Assembly (NCBI RefSeq): GCF_001691415.1
Contig: NZ_LRRR01000013.1
Span: 46,578 to 110,577, forward strand
Source: Pararhodobacter sp. CCB-MM2
GTDB taxonomy: Bacteria > Pseudomonadota > Alphaproteobacteria > Rhodobacterales > Rhodobacteraceae
Reading direction: 5' to 3'
DNA: 64,000 nucleotides
Below the pieces are notes generated by a model. That model saw only the letters and a list, made by a program, of their open reading frames with translations, had not been told where the DNA came from and ran no database searches. Below are positions 8,611 through 16,714 of the stretch, in pieces. Each line of letters opens with the position of its first letter. Position 1 is the stretch's first letter. The translations under genes were made by a program, and so were the position numbers.

Positions 8611-9662
8611 AGCGCACCTGCCGTCATCGGAGCTGCCGAACCGGCCAGTTCCTGCCAGCGATGGCAGCGGATCTGCCGCTCAGCGATCCGCTCAAGCGCG
8701 ACGGCTTGCGTGCAATGTGCGGTGGCATGAGGGCAGCGCGGCTCGAACCGGCAACCGGGGGGCATCGCCCTCAAGGACGGCACGCGGCCGGGAATGGCAT
8801 TGAGCGTCCCCCGCGCCCGGCCTGCATCCGGGATCGAGTGCAACAAGCCCGTCGTGTAGGGATGCAGGGGCCGGGCGAGCACCTCGGACACCGGGCCGCC
8901 TTCTATGATCTGGCCGCCATACATGGTGATCATCCGGTCGCAATTCTGCGACACCAGCGCGAGGTTGTGGGTGATGAACAGGATCGCTGTCCCGCGCTTT
9001 TGCGACAGGTTCAGCAGCAGGTCCATGATCTGCGACTGGATTGTCACATCCAACGCCGTCGTCGGCTCATCGGCAATGATCAGATCGGGCTCGCAGACCA
9101 GCGCCATGGCGATCATCACCCGTTGGCGCATACCGCCCGACAGGCTCATCGGATAGAGCTGCGCCACCTGACGCGGCGCGGCGATACCAACGCTGTCCAG
9201 CGCGTCAATCGCGCGCTCGTCGGCCTCGCGCTTGGAGACGTCGAAATGGCATTGCACTGTCTCGCGGATCTGCGCGCCCACGGTGAACACCGGGTCCAGT
9301 GCACTCATCGGCTCCTGAAAGATCATCGAGATATTGCGTCCCCGGATCCGGCTCATCTGGCGGCGAGAGAGCGACAGCAAATCCCGGCCGGCAAAATTGA
9401 TCCGTCCCTCCGTCCGGGCGGATCGCGGCGGCAACAGCTGCATGATCGACAGGGCCGTCATCGACTTGCCACAGCCGCTCTCACCGACAACGCCCAGCGT
9501 CTCTTTGGGACGGATGTCGAACGAGACCCCGTCGAGGACACGGACCCAGCCGTTTTCGTCGCGCAGATCGAGTTTCAGATCCTCGACACTGAGCAGGACT
9601 TTATCGGTGGCCATGCCAGTCTCAGGACCAGCAACAGGCCCTTTGGCCGCTGTAGCGGACAT
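8607..9662 (-). CDS. Oligopeptide-type ABC transporter ATP-binding protein (OppD/DppD family)
   Basis: A 351-residue ATPase with Walker A GESGCGKS, signature LSGGMRQR, Walker [13 protein letters not shown] and the C-terminal CRFEPRCPHATAHC extension. The frame is open to 9773, but the ATG at 9662 is chosen because GGGAGGAAG lies just upstream on this strand and the longer N-terminus is low-complexity. It is the first gene of the importer operon. The AT-richer region upstream carries a CAATGTATGCA motif at 9758-9768 and a TTAAGCAAC half-site at 9785-9793. Confidence 0.88.
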   Translation of the reverse strand: MSATAAKGPVAGPETGMATDKVLLSVEDLKLDLRDENGWVRVLDGVSFDIRPKETLGVVGESGCGKSMTALSIMQLLPPRSARTEGRINFAGRDLLSLSRRQMSRIRGRNISMIFQEPMSALDPVFTVGAQIRETVQCHFDVSKREADERAIDALDSVGIAAPRQVAQLYPMSLSGGMRQRVMIAMALVCEPDLIIADEPTTALDVTIQSQIMDLLLNLSQKRGTAILFITHNLALVSQNCDRMITMYGGQIIEGGPVSEVLARPLHPYTTGLLHSIPDAGRARGTLNAIPGRVPSLRAMPPGCRFEPRCPHATAHCTQAVALERIAERQIRCHRWQELAGSAAPMTAGAL

Positions 9663-10063
9663 GTGCTTCCTCCCGTGCGGACCTGCGTCCGCGCCTCCGG
9701 CTCTGCCGCCCAGCGCCCCGTTTCCGGGGCCGCGAGTTGGCAAACACCGCCTCTCCTCAATGTATGCAAACACAGCGAATTTTATTAAGCAACATCGGAG
9801 TCACATCATTTTCCAGTTATATTTAACGCATGAAGATCGCGATCATTCCGGCATAGGAGATCACCCCACCGGCAATACCGGCAGATACATTTTCTCTCTT
9901 TTATTCATATCTCTAACAGCACTTCCTCACAGAGGCGCCTGCAGATCTCACGAACGAAAAAGCTCAGATGTCAGGGCGCAAGGCCAAGACAGCAAAGAAC
10001 CCCGTGAGCTTTGCCTTCGCACTCAATGTATGCACCAGCACAACCCACGGGCCCTCAATCGCC
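9663..10063. other. 400-bp intergenic region between two catabolic operons
   Basis: No gene is supported here. The region is visibly more AT-rich than its flanks. It holds the presumed promoter of the importer operon (minus strand), two copies of TCAATGTATGCA at 9757-9768 and 10023-10034, a half-site TTAAGCAAC at 9785-9793 that matches the palindrome at 12787-12800, and a likely terminator for the upstream minus-strand operon at 9956-10012. Confidence 0.5.
9956..10012 (-). terminator. Candidate Rho-independent terminator with a long loop
   Basis: Arms AAAGCTCA and TGAGCTTT (9959-9966 and 10005-10012) are separated by 38 nt. Read on the minus strand, the second arm runs into a T-rich tail (GCTTTTTCG). 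It lies 50 nt beyond the stop of the last amidohydrolase gene. The long loop lowers confidence. Confidence 0.4.
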
Positions 10064-11173
10064 TCACCTATGATCCAACCGGAACAGCGCCATCGCATTC
10101 TCCCGGAAGATCTTTGCCCGATCGTCAGGATCCAGCGGCGTCCGGAAGGCAAAGCGAGGATCATCGAAGTCCCAATGCGGATAGTCGGTCGAGAACATCA
10201 GCCGATCCGCGCCAATCCAACGCACGAGGTCGGCGAGATGCCGGTTCTCCTCGGGCTCTTCAATGGGCTGCGTGGTGAACCAGAAGTGGTCGCGAAGGTA
10301 CTCGCTGGGCTTGCGCTTCACCTGAGGCACCTCCCCGCCCATTCGCTTCCATTCCCGGTCCATCCGCCAAGCCAGCGACGGCACCCACGAGAACCCGCCC
10401 TCGACGACGACGATCTTCAACTTTGGAAATCGTTCGAACACGCCTTCCATGATCATCGAGACGATCACCGTCTGCAGGCTGTTCGAGGCTGCGTAATGTT
10501 CCTCCAGATAGAAGGAAGACCAGCCGGAGGGCGTGTTGGGCCGTTGCCCGAAGGCGCCGGTATGCAGGCCGATGGGCAGACCGTAATGCTCGGCCGCTTC
10601 AAAGATCGGCCAATAGCGGCGACGCCCGATGGGTTCGATGGTGCGCGGCGGGATCGAGACCTGCACGAAACGACGATCATGGGCGCGGCGATCAATCTCG
10701 GCCACGGCCTCGGTCGCGTCTTCCTGCGCCACGCAGATCGACGCGCGCAGACGGGGTTCCGGGCCCGCGAACTTGTCGATCTGCCAGTCGTTGATGCCGA
10801 CGCAGAGCGCGGCGCCAAGGTCCTGATTGTTGGTCACCGCCCCCGCCGCCAGCGGCTGCAGGATGCCGTGCTCGATGTTGCACTGCTCGAGCAGCTGTTC
10901 ACATAGAAACCCGAGGTCCGACGCCGGCGGCTTGCCGCTGGGCGGCCAGCTGTCGCGGCGCATACCGTTGCCGGGCGTCATGCGCGGATAGGTCATCGCC
11001 CCCAGGAACGGGTTGGGCGTGCGCAGGGCATAATCACGGATATGATCGCGCCACCGCTGCGGCAGGTATTTGCCCAGCTCTTGCGGGTTCTCGAACGCAG
11101 GGTGAATGTCGCAATCGACGACGCCCAGACGTTTCGGCGCAGTCTTTTCACGGTCGAGTTCGGTCGCTTCCAT
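10064..11173 (-). CDS. Amidohydrolase-2 family metal-dependent hydrolase
   Basis: A 369-residue TIM-barrel hydrolase of the amidohydrolase_2 (ACMSD/resorcylate decarboxylase-like) superfamily. Likely metal-ligand segments are VVDCDIHPAF near the N-terminus, GLPIGLHTGAFG mid-protein and FSTDYPHWDFD near the C-terminus. The frame is open further upstream, but ATG 11173 has GGAGG close before it and begins at the natural N-terminus, 1 nt after the stop of its paralogue. The two paralogues share YWPIFEAAE, the LPIG-x-H region and SSDYPH/STDYPH. The family includes hydrolases and non-oxidative decarboxylases of aromatic acids; the reaction here is unknown. Confidence 0.85.
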   Translation of the reverse strand: MEATELDREKTAPKRLGVVDCDIHPAFENPQELGKYLPQRWRDHIRDYALRTPNPFLGAMTYPRMTPGNGMRRDSWPPSGKPPASDLGFLCEQLLEQCNIEHGILQPLAAGAVTNNQDLGAALCVGINDWQIDKFAGPEPRLRASICVAQEDATEAVAEIDRRAHDRRFVQVSIPPRTIEPIGRRRYWPIFEAAEHYGLPIGLHTGAFGQRPNTPSGWSSFYLEEHYAASNSLQTVIVSMIMEGVFERFPKLKIVVVEGGFSWVPSLAWRMDREWKRMGGEVPQVKRKPSEYLRDHFWFTTQPIEEPEENRHLADLVRWIGADRLMFSTDYPHWDFDDPRFAFRTPLDPDDRAKIFRENAMALFRLDHR

Positions 11174-11174
11174 G

Positions 11175-12248
11175 TCAGCCTCCAAGTCGGGGATAGGTGG
11201 CCAGCGCATTGGCGCGCATCGCCTTTTGCAGCATTGCCTCGGGAACACCCCGCGGCAGCACATCGAGCCCTTCGTAATGGCAATGCGGGTAATCGCTGGA
11301 GAACAGCAGCATGTCATCGGACAGCAGATGCGAGAGCATCGTCTCCACCTCGGACGGATCCTCAGGCGCATCGAAGGGCTGCGAGGTCAGGCGCACATGC
11401 TTGCGGATCAGGGCGGCCGGGCTGTCCTTGACCCAAGGCACCTCGACCCGCGTGCCGCGCCAATCCTTGGACATCCGCCACATCAACGGCGGCACCCAAG
11501 AGACGCCACTCTCGATGGCGACAACCTTCAGCGCCGGATATTTGGCGAACACCCCTTCCGCGATCAGGCTGGCGATCTGCGTGGCGAAGCCATGCGTCAT
11601 CGCTATGTGATCCTCGATCAGGAAGGAATGATAACCGCTATGGCTGGGTGCGTGACGCAGCATGCTTCCGGCATGGATGCCTATCGGCAGGCCGTGTTTC
11701 TCGGCAGCCTCGAAGATCGGCCAGTAGCTCTGCCGCCCCAGCGGCAGCTCCCCGGCGGCCAGCGTCAGGATCTGCACGAAGCGCTTGTCACCGGCGAGAC
11801 GCTCGATCTCCTGCACCGCACCGGCAACGTTCGAGAAGGGCACCAGTATCGAGGCCCGCAACCGGTCATCGCGCGACAGCCATTGGTCTGCCAGCCAGTC
11901 ATTCGTCGCCCGACAGACCGCCAGCTGCAAGTACGGGTCGAACAAGGCATGGGCGCCCGAAACAACGTTGAGGATCGCCTGCCCCAGTTGCAGTGGGTCC
12001 AACAGATCCTTCTGCATCGCCACCAGCGCGTCCCCCTCCCCCTGCCAATCGGCGCGGCGATAAGGTTTCGTGCGTTCCGGGAAGCTCATCAGTTCCAGCA
12101 CATCGACATCGCGGGACTGGAAGGTCTCGGCCCAATAGGGATCGAGATAGGGCAGAAGGTCGGCTTGGCGCGGCAGTGGCGGATGCACATCGGTATCGAT
12201 CGCCCCTGCCGTGATCATCGCGCGTGGCCGGTCGAGAGTGTCACTCAT
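11175..12248 (-). CDS. Amidohydrolase-2 family metal-dependent hydrolase
   Basis: A 357-residue paralogue of the downstream gene, with IDTDVHPPLP at the N-terminus, LPIGIHAGSM mid-protein and LLFSSDYPHCHYEG near the end. The Asp/His residues at these places are the expected metal and catalytic positions. CAGGAGATGG precedes the ATG. It lies 26 nt after the Rieske ferredoxin gene and 1 nt before its paralogue, so the three form one operon. Two related subunits in tandem may act on sequential intermediates or form a hetero-oligomer. Confidence 0.85.
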   Translation of the reverse strand: MSDTLDRPRAMITAGAIDTDVHPPLPRQADLLPYLDPYWAETFQSRDVDVLELMSFPERTKPYRRADWQGEGDALVAMQKDLLDPLQLGQAILNVVSGAHALFDPYLQLAVCRATNDWLADQWLSRDDRLRASILVPFSNVAGAVQEIERLAGDKRFVQILTLAAGELPLGRQSYWPIFEAAEKHGLPIGIHAGSMLRHAPSHSGYHSFLIEDHIAMTHGFATQIASLIAEGVFAKYPALKVVAIESGVSWVPPLMWRMSKDWRGTRVEVPWVKDSPAALIRKHVRLTSQPFDAPEDPSEVETMLSHLLSDDMLLFSSDYPHCHYEGLDVLPRGVPEAMLQKAMRANALATYPRLGG

Positions 12249-12274
12249 TCTTCCATCTCCTGTTGCGTGGCCGC

Positions 12275-12688
12275 TCAGAGCGTCACGATCACGTAGTCGT
12301 CCTGCACGGACACATCGTAGATTTCGATCTGATACGGCCCCTCGGCCAAGGTCTCACCCGGCGCGACCTTGACGTCGTAGCTGCGCACTTTCATGCGGTT
12401 GGGATCGCAGTAGGACTTCCCGGTCAGGATATCGAACTCCCAACCATGCCAGGGGCAGCGCACCATCTCGCCCTGCCGCTCCAGCCGGTACTCGCCGGGC
12501 TCATCCCCCGACACCAGAGAGGTGATCACGCCCTTGCACAGACTTGCCCCCTCATGCGGGCACCGGTCGGCAATGGCGTGCAAGTCGCCTTGAACGTTGA
12601 AGATGGCGATGTCGCGCTTTCCGGCAGTGAACCTGCGGGACTGACCCATGGGAATATCGGTCAGCTTGCAGACAACGTATTCTGGCAT
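12275..12688 (-). CDS. Rieske [2Fe-2S] ferredoxin
   Basis: A 137-residue soluble Rieske protein. The two cluster-binding boxes are CPHEGASL (Cys43, His45) and CPWHGWEFD (Cys78, His81). No mononuclear-iron catalytic domain is attached, so it should act as an electron carrier to a separate oxygenase, or as a small regulatory Rieske subunit. No oxygenase large subunit or reductase gene occurs in this window, which is unusual for such a ferredoxin. It is the first gene of the operon with the two amidohydrolases. Confidence 0.9.
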   Translation of the reverse strand: MPEYVVCKLTDIPMGQSRRFTAGKRDIAIFNVQGDLHAIADRCPHEGASLCKGVITSLVSGDEPGEYRLERQGEMVRCPWHGWEFDILTGKSYCDPNRMKVRSYDVKVAPGETLAEGPYQIEIYDVSVQDDYVIVTL

Positions 12689-12786
12689 ACTCGGATCCTC
12701 GAAGTGTCGTCACTCTAGGGCGGCGCACAAGCGCCCCCGGCGAAAGCCATTCAAGGGAGGTTTCCACGCAGATTGCGGATCACTTT

Positions 12787-12800
12787 GTTGCTTAAGCAAC
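12787..12800. promoter_or_regulatory. 14-bp perfect palindrome GTTGCTTAAGCAAC, putative operator
   Basis: Seen: a perfect palindrome about 100 nt upstream of the Rieske gene start, where a minus-strand promoter would lie. A degenerate copy matching 11 of 14 positions lies at 9780-9793 upstream of the importer operon. Shared control of the two operons is inferred. Confidence 0.5.
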
Positions 12801-13275
12801 TTAGTAGGCAAATCTATGGACGACGGGGCGCCGCACGACCCTGACAAGGTGCCAACCTGTGTGAACAAAGCCTTTGAGCCCCCGCCAAGCACCGGCGCAT
12901 GAGCACAAAGGATGTATACACTCAGCACCTCGTTCAGGCGATCATTGACAGCCGGTCGGTACTTTTTGACCCCGAACACCCCTCCTCAAGCGTTCGCCAC
13001 CTCGTCGTTTGCGCCATCCGCCCAGGCCAAAGGCATTTCGCCCTTTGGGCCAACACAGGATGGCCAATCGGATCCCAACTGCAACGATACGGGCGATCCA
13101 ACGCTTGACGAGCAACGAATGCTCACATGCCAATCCGCTCAAACCAGCCCTCGCACAGCGCGAGCCCTGCCTTGTCGCCATTCTCCTCCCTCGAGCCAGC
13201 ATGGCGCACTGACTCGTCAACATGTATACACAACTCATGTTCATCCGTGTAGCCCCTAACGCAACCCAAGGCATA

Positions 13276-13302
13276 AAACCCGCGTGTTGGCGTCGCGGGT
13301 TT
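13276..13302. terminator. Hairpin AAACCCGCG/CGCGGGTTT, possible terminator
   Basis: A 9-bp perfect stem with a 9-nt loop. On the minus strand it is followed by TTTTATG, weakly terminator-like. No gene is recognised just upstream on either strand, so its purpose is unclear. Confidence 0.35.
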
Positions 13303-13555
13303 GCCGCACGTCTCGAAAAGCCCGCCACCGGGCGGTATCCAGTGCCTGAGAAGGCGCCGAAGCCCCGCTGCCGGCGGCCCGCAAACCATCCGCCACCCGC
13401 ACCCTCACCGCCCCGCACCCAAGGCTTGCTTGCTGCGAAACCTCACGGATTTGCGTCTGGCGTCCACTCTGGGACAGCCCGACCGTCCAAGGCATCAGAA
13501 CGTTGCCTTCCGCCCTCGATCTCGCGAAGATGCCCCTCCCTTGCTGGAGGATACC

Positions 13556-14698
13556 GTGACAGCCCTGACCCTTTCCAACCGCGATGCGCGCTGGCTCTGG
13601 CTGTCCTCGCACGGGCTCTCGGGCCTGCCGACCGGGCCGCTCGACACGGAGGCGATGATCCACCGGCTGGGGTTCGTGCAGCTCGACTCGATCCAGATCG
13701 TCGCCCGGGCGCATCACCACATCCTGTGGAGCCGCAATCAGAATTACCGCGAGCGTGACTTGCACCGGCTCATGGCCCGCGACCGCAAGGTGTTCGAGCA
13801 TTTCACCCATGATGCCTCTGTCCTGCCGATGGAGTTCCTGCCGATGTGGCGGCGGCAGTTCCGGCGCATGGGCGAGAAGATCTCGCGGTCCTCGTGGTGG
13901 GGGGCGATGGACCCGGCGCTGATGGCCGATGTGAAGCGCCGCGTCGCCGAGGAAGGCCCGCTTTCCACCCGCGCCTTCGACACCGTGGTCGAGGGGGACC
14001 GCGCGATGTGGTCGCGCCCGCCGCACAAGAAGGCGCTGGATTACCTGTGGTACACCGGTGAATTGGCGACCAGCCACCGTGAGGGGTTCACCAAGTTCTA
14101 CGACCTCGCCGAGAAGGTCTTCCCTGCCGAACTGCGCGACATCGACCTGCCGGAGGCGGAGCAGATCGACTGGCTGTGCCATGCCGCGCTGGACCGGATC
14201 GGTTTTGGCACTTTGGGCGAGATCCGCAAATTCTGGGACGCAACGGAGGTGCCCGAGGTTGCCGCCTGGGCTGCCGCCGCGCCCGACCTCGTGCCGATTG
14301 AGGTCGAGACGGCGGATGGCGGGCGCTACAGGGCCGTCGCCGTCGCCGATATCGAGGCGCGTCTTGCCGCATTGGAGCCCCCGTCGCAGCGGCTGCGGGT
14401 GGTCAATCCCTTTGATCCGGCGATCCGCGACCGGGTGCGGCTGAAGAAGCTGTTCGGCTTCGACTATACCGTCGAGATGTTCGTCCCGGCCGAGAAACGG
14501 CAATGGGGCTATTACGTCTTTCCCTTGCTGGAGGGGGATCGCTTCATCGGTCGGCTGGAGGCGCGGCCCAATGCGGCACGCGACGGGCTGGAGATCCAGA
14601 ACCTGTGGCTGGAACCCGGCATCCGCCCCGCCAAACGCCCCGAGAAGGTCGAGGCCGAACTGGCCCGCCTCGCACGGCTCATCGCGCCGAAACGATAG
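13556..14698 (+). CDS. YcaQ-like winged-helix DNA glycosylase (HTH_42/DUF1006 family)
   Basis: A 380-residue protein of the family that includes E. coli YcaQ and the Streptomyces AlkX/AlkZ glycosylases, which excise crosslinked or bulky alkylated bases. The family catalytic QxD motif is seen as Q42-L-D44 in LGFVQLDSIQ. GTG 13556 is chosen as the start because GGAGG lies 6 nt before it; the frame is open further upstream but the extra residues look non-coding. The gene stands alone between the intergenic region and the polyprenyl-arabinose cluster. The lesion substrate is unknown. Confidence 0.8.
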   Translation: MTALTLSNRDARWLWLSSHGLSGLPTGPLDTEAMIHRLGFVQLDSIQIVARAHHHILWSRNQNYRERDLHRLMARDRKVFEHFTHDASVLPMEFLPMWRRQFRRMGEKISRSSWWGAMDPALMADVKRRVAEEGPLSTRAFDTVVEGDRAMWSRPPHKKALDYLWYTGELATSHREGFTKFYDLAEKVFPAELRDIDLPEAEQIDWLCHAALDRIGFGTLGEIRKFWDATEVPEVAAWAAAAPDLVPIEVETADGGRYRAVAVADIEARLAALEPPSQRLRVVNPFDPAIRDRVRLKKLFGFDYTVEMFVPAEKRQWGYYVFPLLEGDRFIGRLEARPNAARDGLEIQNLWLEPGIRPAKRPEKVEAELARLARLIAPKR

Positions 14699-14843
14699 GC
14701 ACCCGCTGCGGGCCGCGGGCCGCGCTGTCACCCAGCCGCCCCAAGGGCCAAGCCATCTGATGGCCTTGCCCCGGCCCCTCTTGCGCCGCCTTCCCCGGCC
14801 ATGCCATTTTCACGCCGACGGTTCAGGATGTTAGACGGGGACA

Positions 14844-16295
14844 ATGCAGCAGATGGATCAGGCCACCCAAGTCCGGCCCGTGCTGGTTGTCGACCTGGAC
14901 GGGACGCTGGTGCGCTCGGACATGCTGTACGAATCCTTCTGGTCCGCGTTCTCTCGCGATTGGCGCACGCCTATGCGCGCCTTGGCCGGTTTGCTGCATG
15001 GCAAGGCCGCGCTGAAGGCCCGGCTCGCGGCCTTGGGCGCCCCGGACCCCGCCACCCTGCCCTATAATGCCGAGGTGCTGCAGGTGATCCGCGACTGGCG
15101 GGCCGCCGGTGGGTTGGTCGCGCTGGTCACCGCTGCGGACGAGACGATCGCCACCGCCATCGCCAATCACCTCGACCTGTTCGACGAGGTCCATGCCTCG
15201 GACGGGACCACGAACCTCAAGGGCCCGAACAAGGCCGCCTTCCTGCGCGACCGCTTCGGCGAGGGTGGCTTCACCTATGCCGGCGACCACGATGCCGATA
15301 TGGCCGTCTGGCGCGAGGCCGGGGCGGCGATGACCGTCGGCGTCTCCGGCCGGTTGCGGCGCCGGGTCGATGACCTGCGCCCCGGCGCGCGGCACCTGAG
15401 CCCGCCGAAATCCACCCTGCCGGCGCTGCTGAAAGCGATGCGGCCGCATCAATGGCTGAAGAACATGCTGATCTTCTTCCCGATGATCGCCGCGCATGAC
15501 TTCAACATGACCGCCCTCTACATGGGCGCGCTGGCCTTTGTGGCCTTCAGCCTCGTGGCGTCCTCGGTTTATCTGCTCAACGATCTTCTGGACATCGGCT
15601 CGGACCGGCTGCACCCGCGCAAGCGCCTGCGCCCGCTGGCCTCGGGCGCGCTGCCGTTGCGAACCGGCATGGCCATGGTCCCGGCCCTGCTGGCCGCGGG
15701 CATCACCTTCGCGCTGATGCTGCCGCCCACCTTCCTGCTGGCACTTGCCGCCTATTACGCTCTGACCGTGGCCTATTCCCTTTGGCTCAAGCGCAAGCCG
15801 ATCCTCGATATCTGTGCCTTGGCCAGCCTCTATACCATGCGGGTCATCGCCGGCGGAGCCGCGGCCTCGATCACGCCGTCTGTCTGGTTGATGGCCTTCT
15901 CGGCCTTCCTGTTCTTCTCGCTCGGCGCCGTGAAGCGTCAGGCCGAGCTGGTCGACATGGTCCAGCGCGGCGTGACCGAGGCTGCGGGCCGGGGCTACCG
16001 CGTCACCGACCTGCCGCTGGTCACGCAGATGGCCACCGCCGCGGGCTTCGTCGCCGTGCTGGTCCTGATGCTGTATCTCAACGAGCCCGAGGTTCTGACC
16101 CTCTACAACCACCCGCTGCTGCTTTGGGCCGCCTGCCTTGTCCTGCTGTATTGGGTGTCGCGTATGGTGCTGGTGGCCTCGCGCGGGAAGATGGATGACG
16201 ATCCCACGGTCTTCGCCGCACGCGATCCAGTCAGTCTGGTCAGCGTGGCGCTTATTGCCGCGCTGTTCATCGCCGCCAAGGTGCTGGCATGGTGA
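14844..16295 (+). CDS. HAD phosphatase-UbiA prenyltransferase fusion (DPPR synthase-like)
   Basis: A 483-residue fusion. Residues 1 to about 190 are a HAD hydrolase with the nucleophile motif D17-L-D19-G-T. From about 195 on it is a polytopic UbiA-type transferase with the first Asp-rich motif N246-D-L-L-D-I-G-S-D254, then HPRKRLRPLASG, and a second motif around KPILDICALASLY. These motifs resemble mycobacterial Rv3806c, which joins phosphoribosyl pyrophosphate to polyprenyl phosphate. The fused HAD domain would then remove the 5-phosphate to give polyprenyl-phosphoryl-ribose. The next three genes overlap in series and encode GtrA-, DprE1- and DprE2-like proteins, which strongly supports this role. 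A second ATG at 14853 is possible. Confidence 0.85.
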   Translation: MQQMDQATQVRPVLVVDLDGTLVRSDMLYESFWSAFSRDWRTPMRALAGLLHGKAALKARLAALGAPDPATLPYNAEVLQVIRDWRAAGGLVALVTAADETIATAIANHLDLFDEVHASDGTTNLKGPNKAAFLRDRFGEGGFTYAGDHDADMAVWREAGAAMTVGVSGRLRRRVDDLRPGARHLSPPKSTLPALLKAMRPHQWLKNMLIFFPMIAAHDFNMTALYMGALAFVAFSLVASSVYLLNDLLDIGSDRLHPRKRLRPLASGALPLRTGMAMVPALLAAGITFALMLPPTFLLALAAYYALTVAYSLWLKRKPILDICALASLYTMRVIAGGAAASITPSVWLMAFSAFLFFSLGAVKRQAELVDMVQRGVTEAAGRGYRVTDLPLVTQMATAAGFVAVLVLMLYLNEPEVLTLYNHPLLLWAACLVLLYWVSRMVLVASRGKMDDDPTVFAARDPVSLVSVALIAALFIAAKVLAW

Positions 16296-16714
16296 CCGGC
16301 TGGACCCTGCTGATCCGCTACAGCGCCTTCGCAATCGTGGCGACGATCGCCAACCTTGGCGCACAGCGCGCGGTCCTGACACTTGGCGAGGGGCCCTTGT
16401 TGTTCACCTTGGCGATCATCGCCGGCACGGGGCTGGGCCTTGTGGTGAAATACATCCTCGACAAGCGTTGGATCTTTGCCGACACCGAGACCGGGGTGAA
16501 GGCGCACGGCAAGAAGTTCTCGCTCTACACGGCGATGGGGCTGGTCACGACCGCGATCTTCTGGGGCGCCGAGACCCTCGCCTGGGCCCTCACCCAAAGC
16601 CATGAGGCGCGCGAGCTGGGCGCGGTGATCGGCCTCGCCATCGGCTATGTGGTGAAATACCAGCTCGACCGCCGCTTTGTCTTCGCCCGCCCGGAGGCTG
16701 TGCCATGCAACTGA
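16289..16714 (+). CDS. GtrA-family membrane protein
   Basis: A 141-residue protein with about four membrane helices and paired GLGLVVKYILDKRWIF / AIGYVVKYQLDRRFVF repeats, typical of GtrA-like proteins thought to move or anchor polyprenyl-linked sugars. It starts inside the end of the UbiA gene (ATGGTGA). In Mycobacterium a GtrA-like gene (Rv3789) likewise sits beside dprE1-dprE2, where a role in handling decaprenyl-phosphoryl-arabinose has been proposed. The likely role here is membrane translocation or anchoring of the sugar lipid made by the neighbouring enzymes. Confidence 0.85.
   Translation: MVTGWTLLIRYSAFAIVATIANLGAQRAVLTLGEGPLLFTLAIIAGTGLGLVVKYILDKRWIFADTETGVKAHGKKFSLYTAMGLVTTAIFWGAETLAWALTQSHEARELGAVIGLAIGYVVKYQLDRRFVFARPEAVPCN

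Larger units (their letters stand above)
12689..13555. other. 867-bp intergenic region, no gene recognised
   Basis: I find no convincing coding frame: the open frames are short and have no recognisable domain. It contains a perfect 14-bp palindrome (12787-12800), two ATGTATACAC motifs (12912-12921 and 13222-13231) and a hairpin at 13276-13302. It is lower in GC than the flanking genes. Decayed coding DNA or a small RNA cannot be excluded. Confidence 0.5.

Noticed and set aside
6451..8730. A 759-codon open frame on the plus strand
   Set aside because: It runs through both the binding protein and ATPase genes of the minus-strand importer and has no recognisable motif.
12899..13108. A 69-codon frame in the large intergenic region
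   Set aside because: It lacks a clear ribosome site and recognisable sequence; it overlaps the ATGTATACAC motif.
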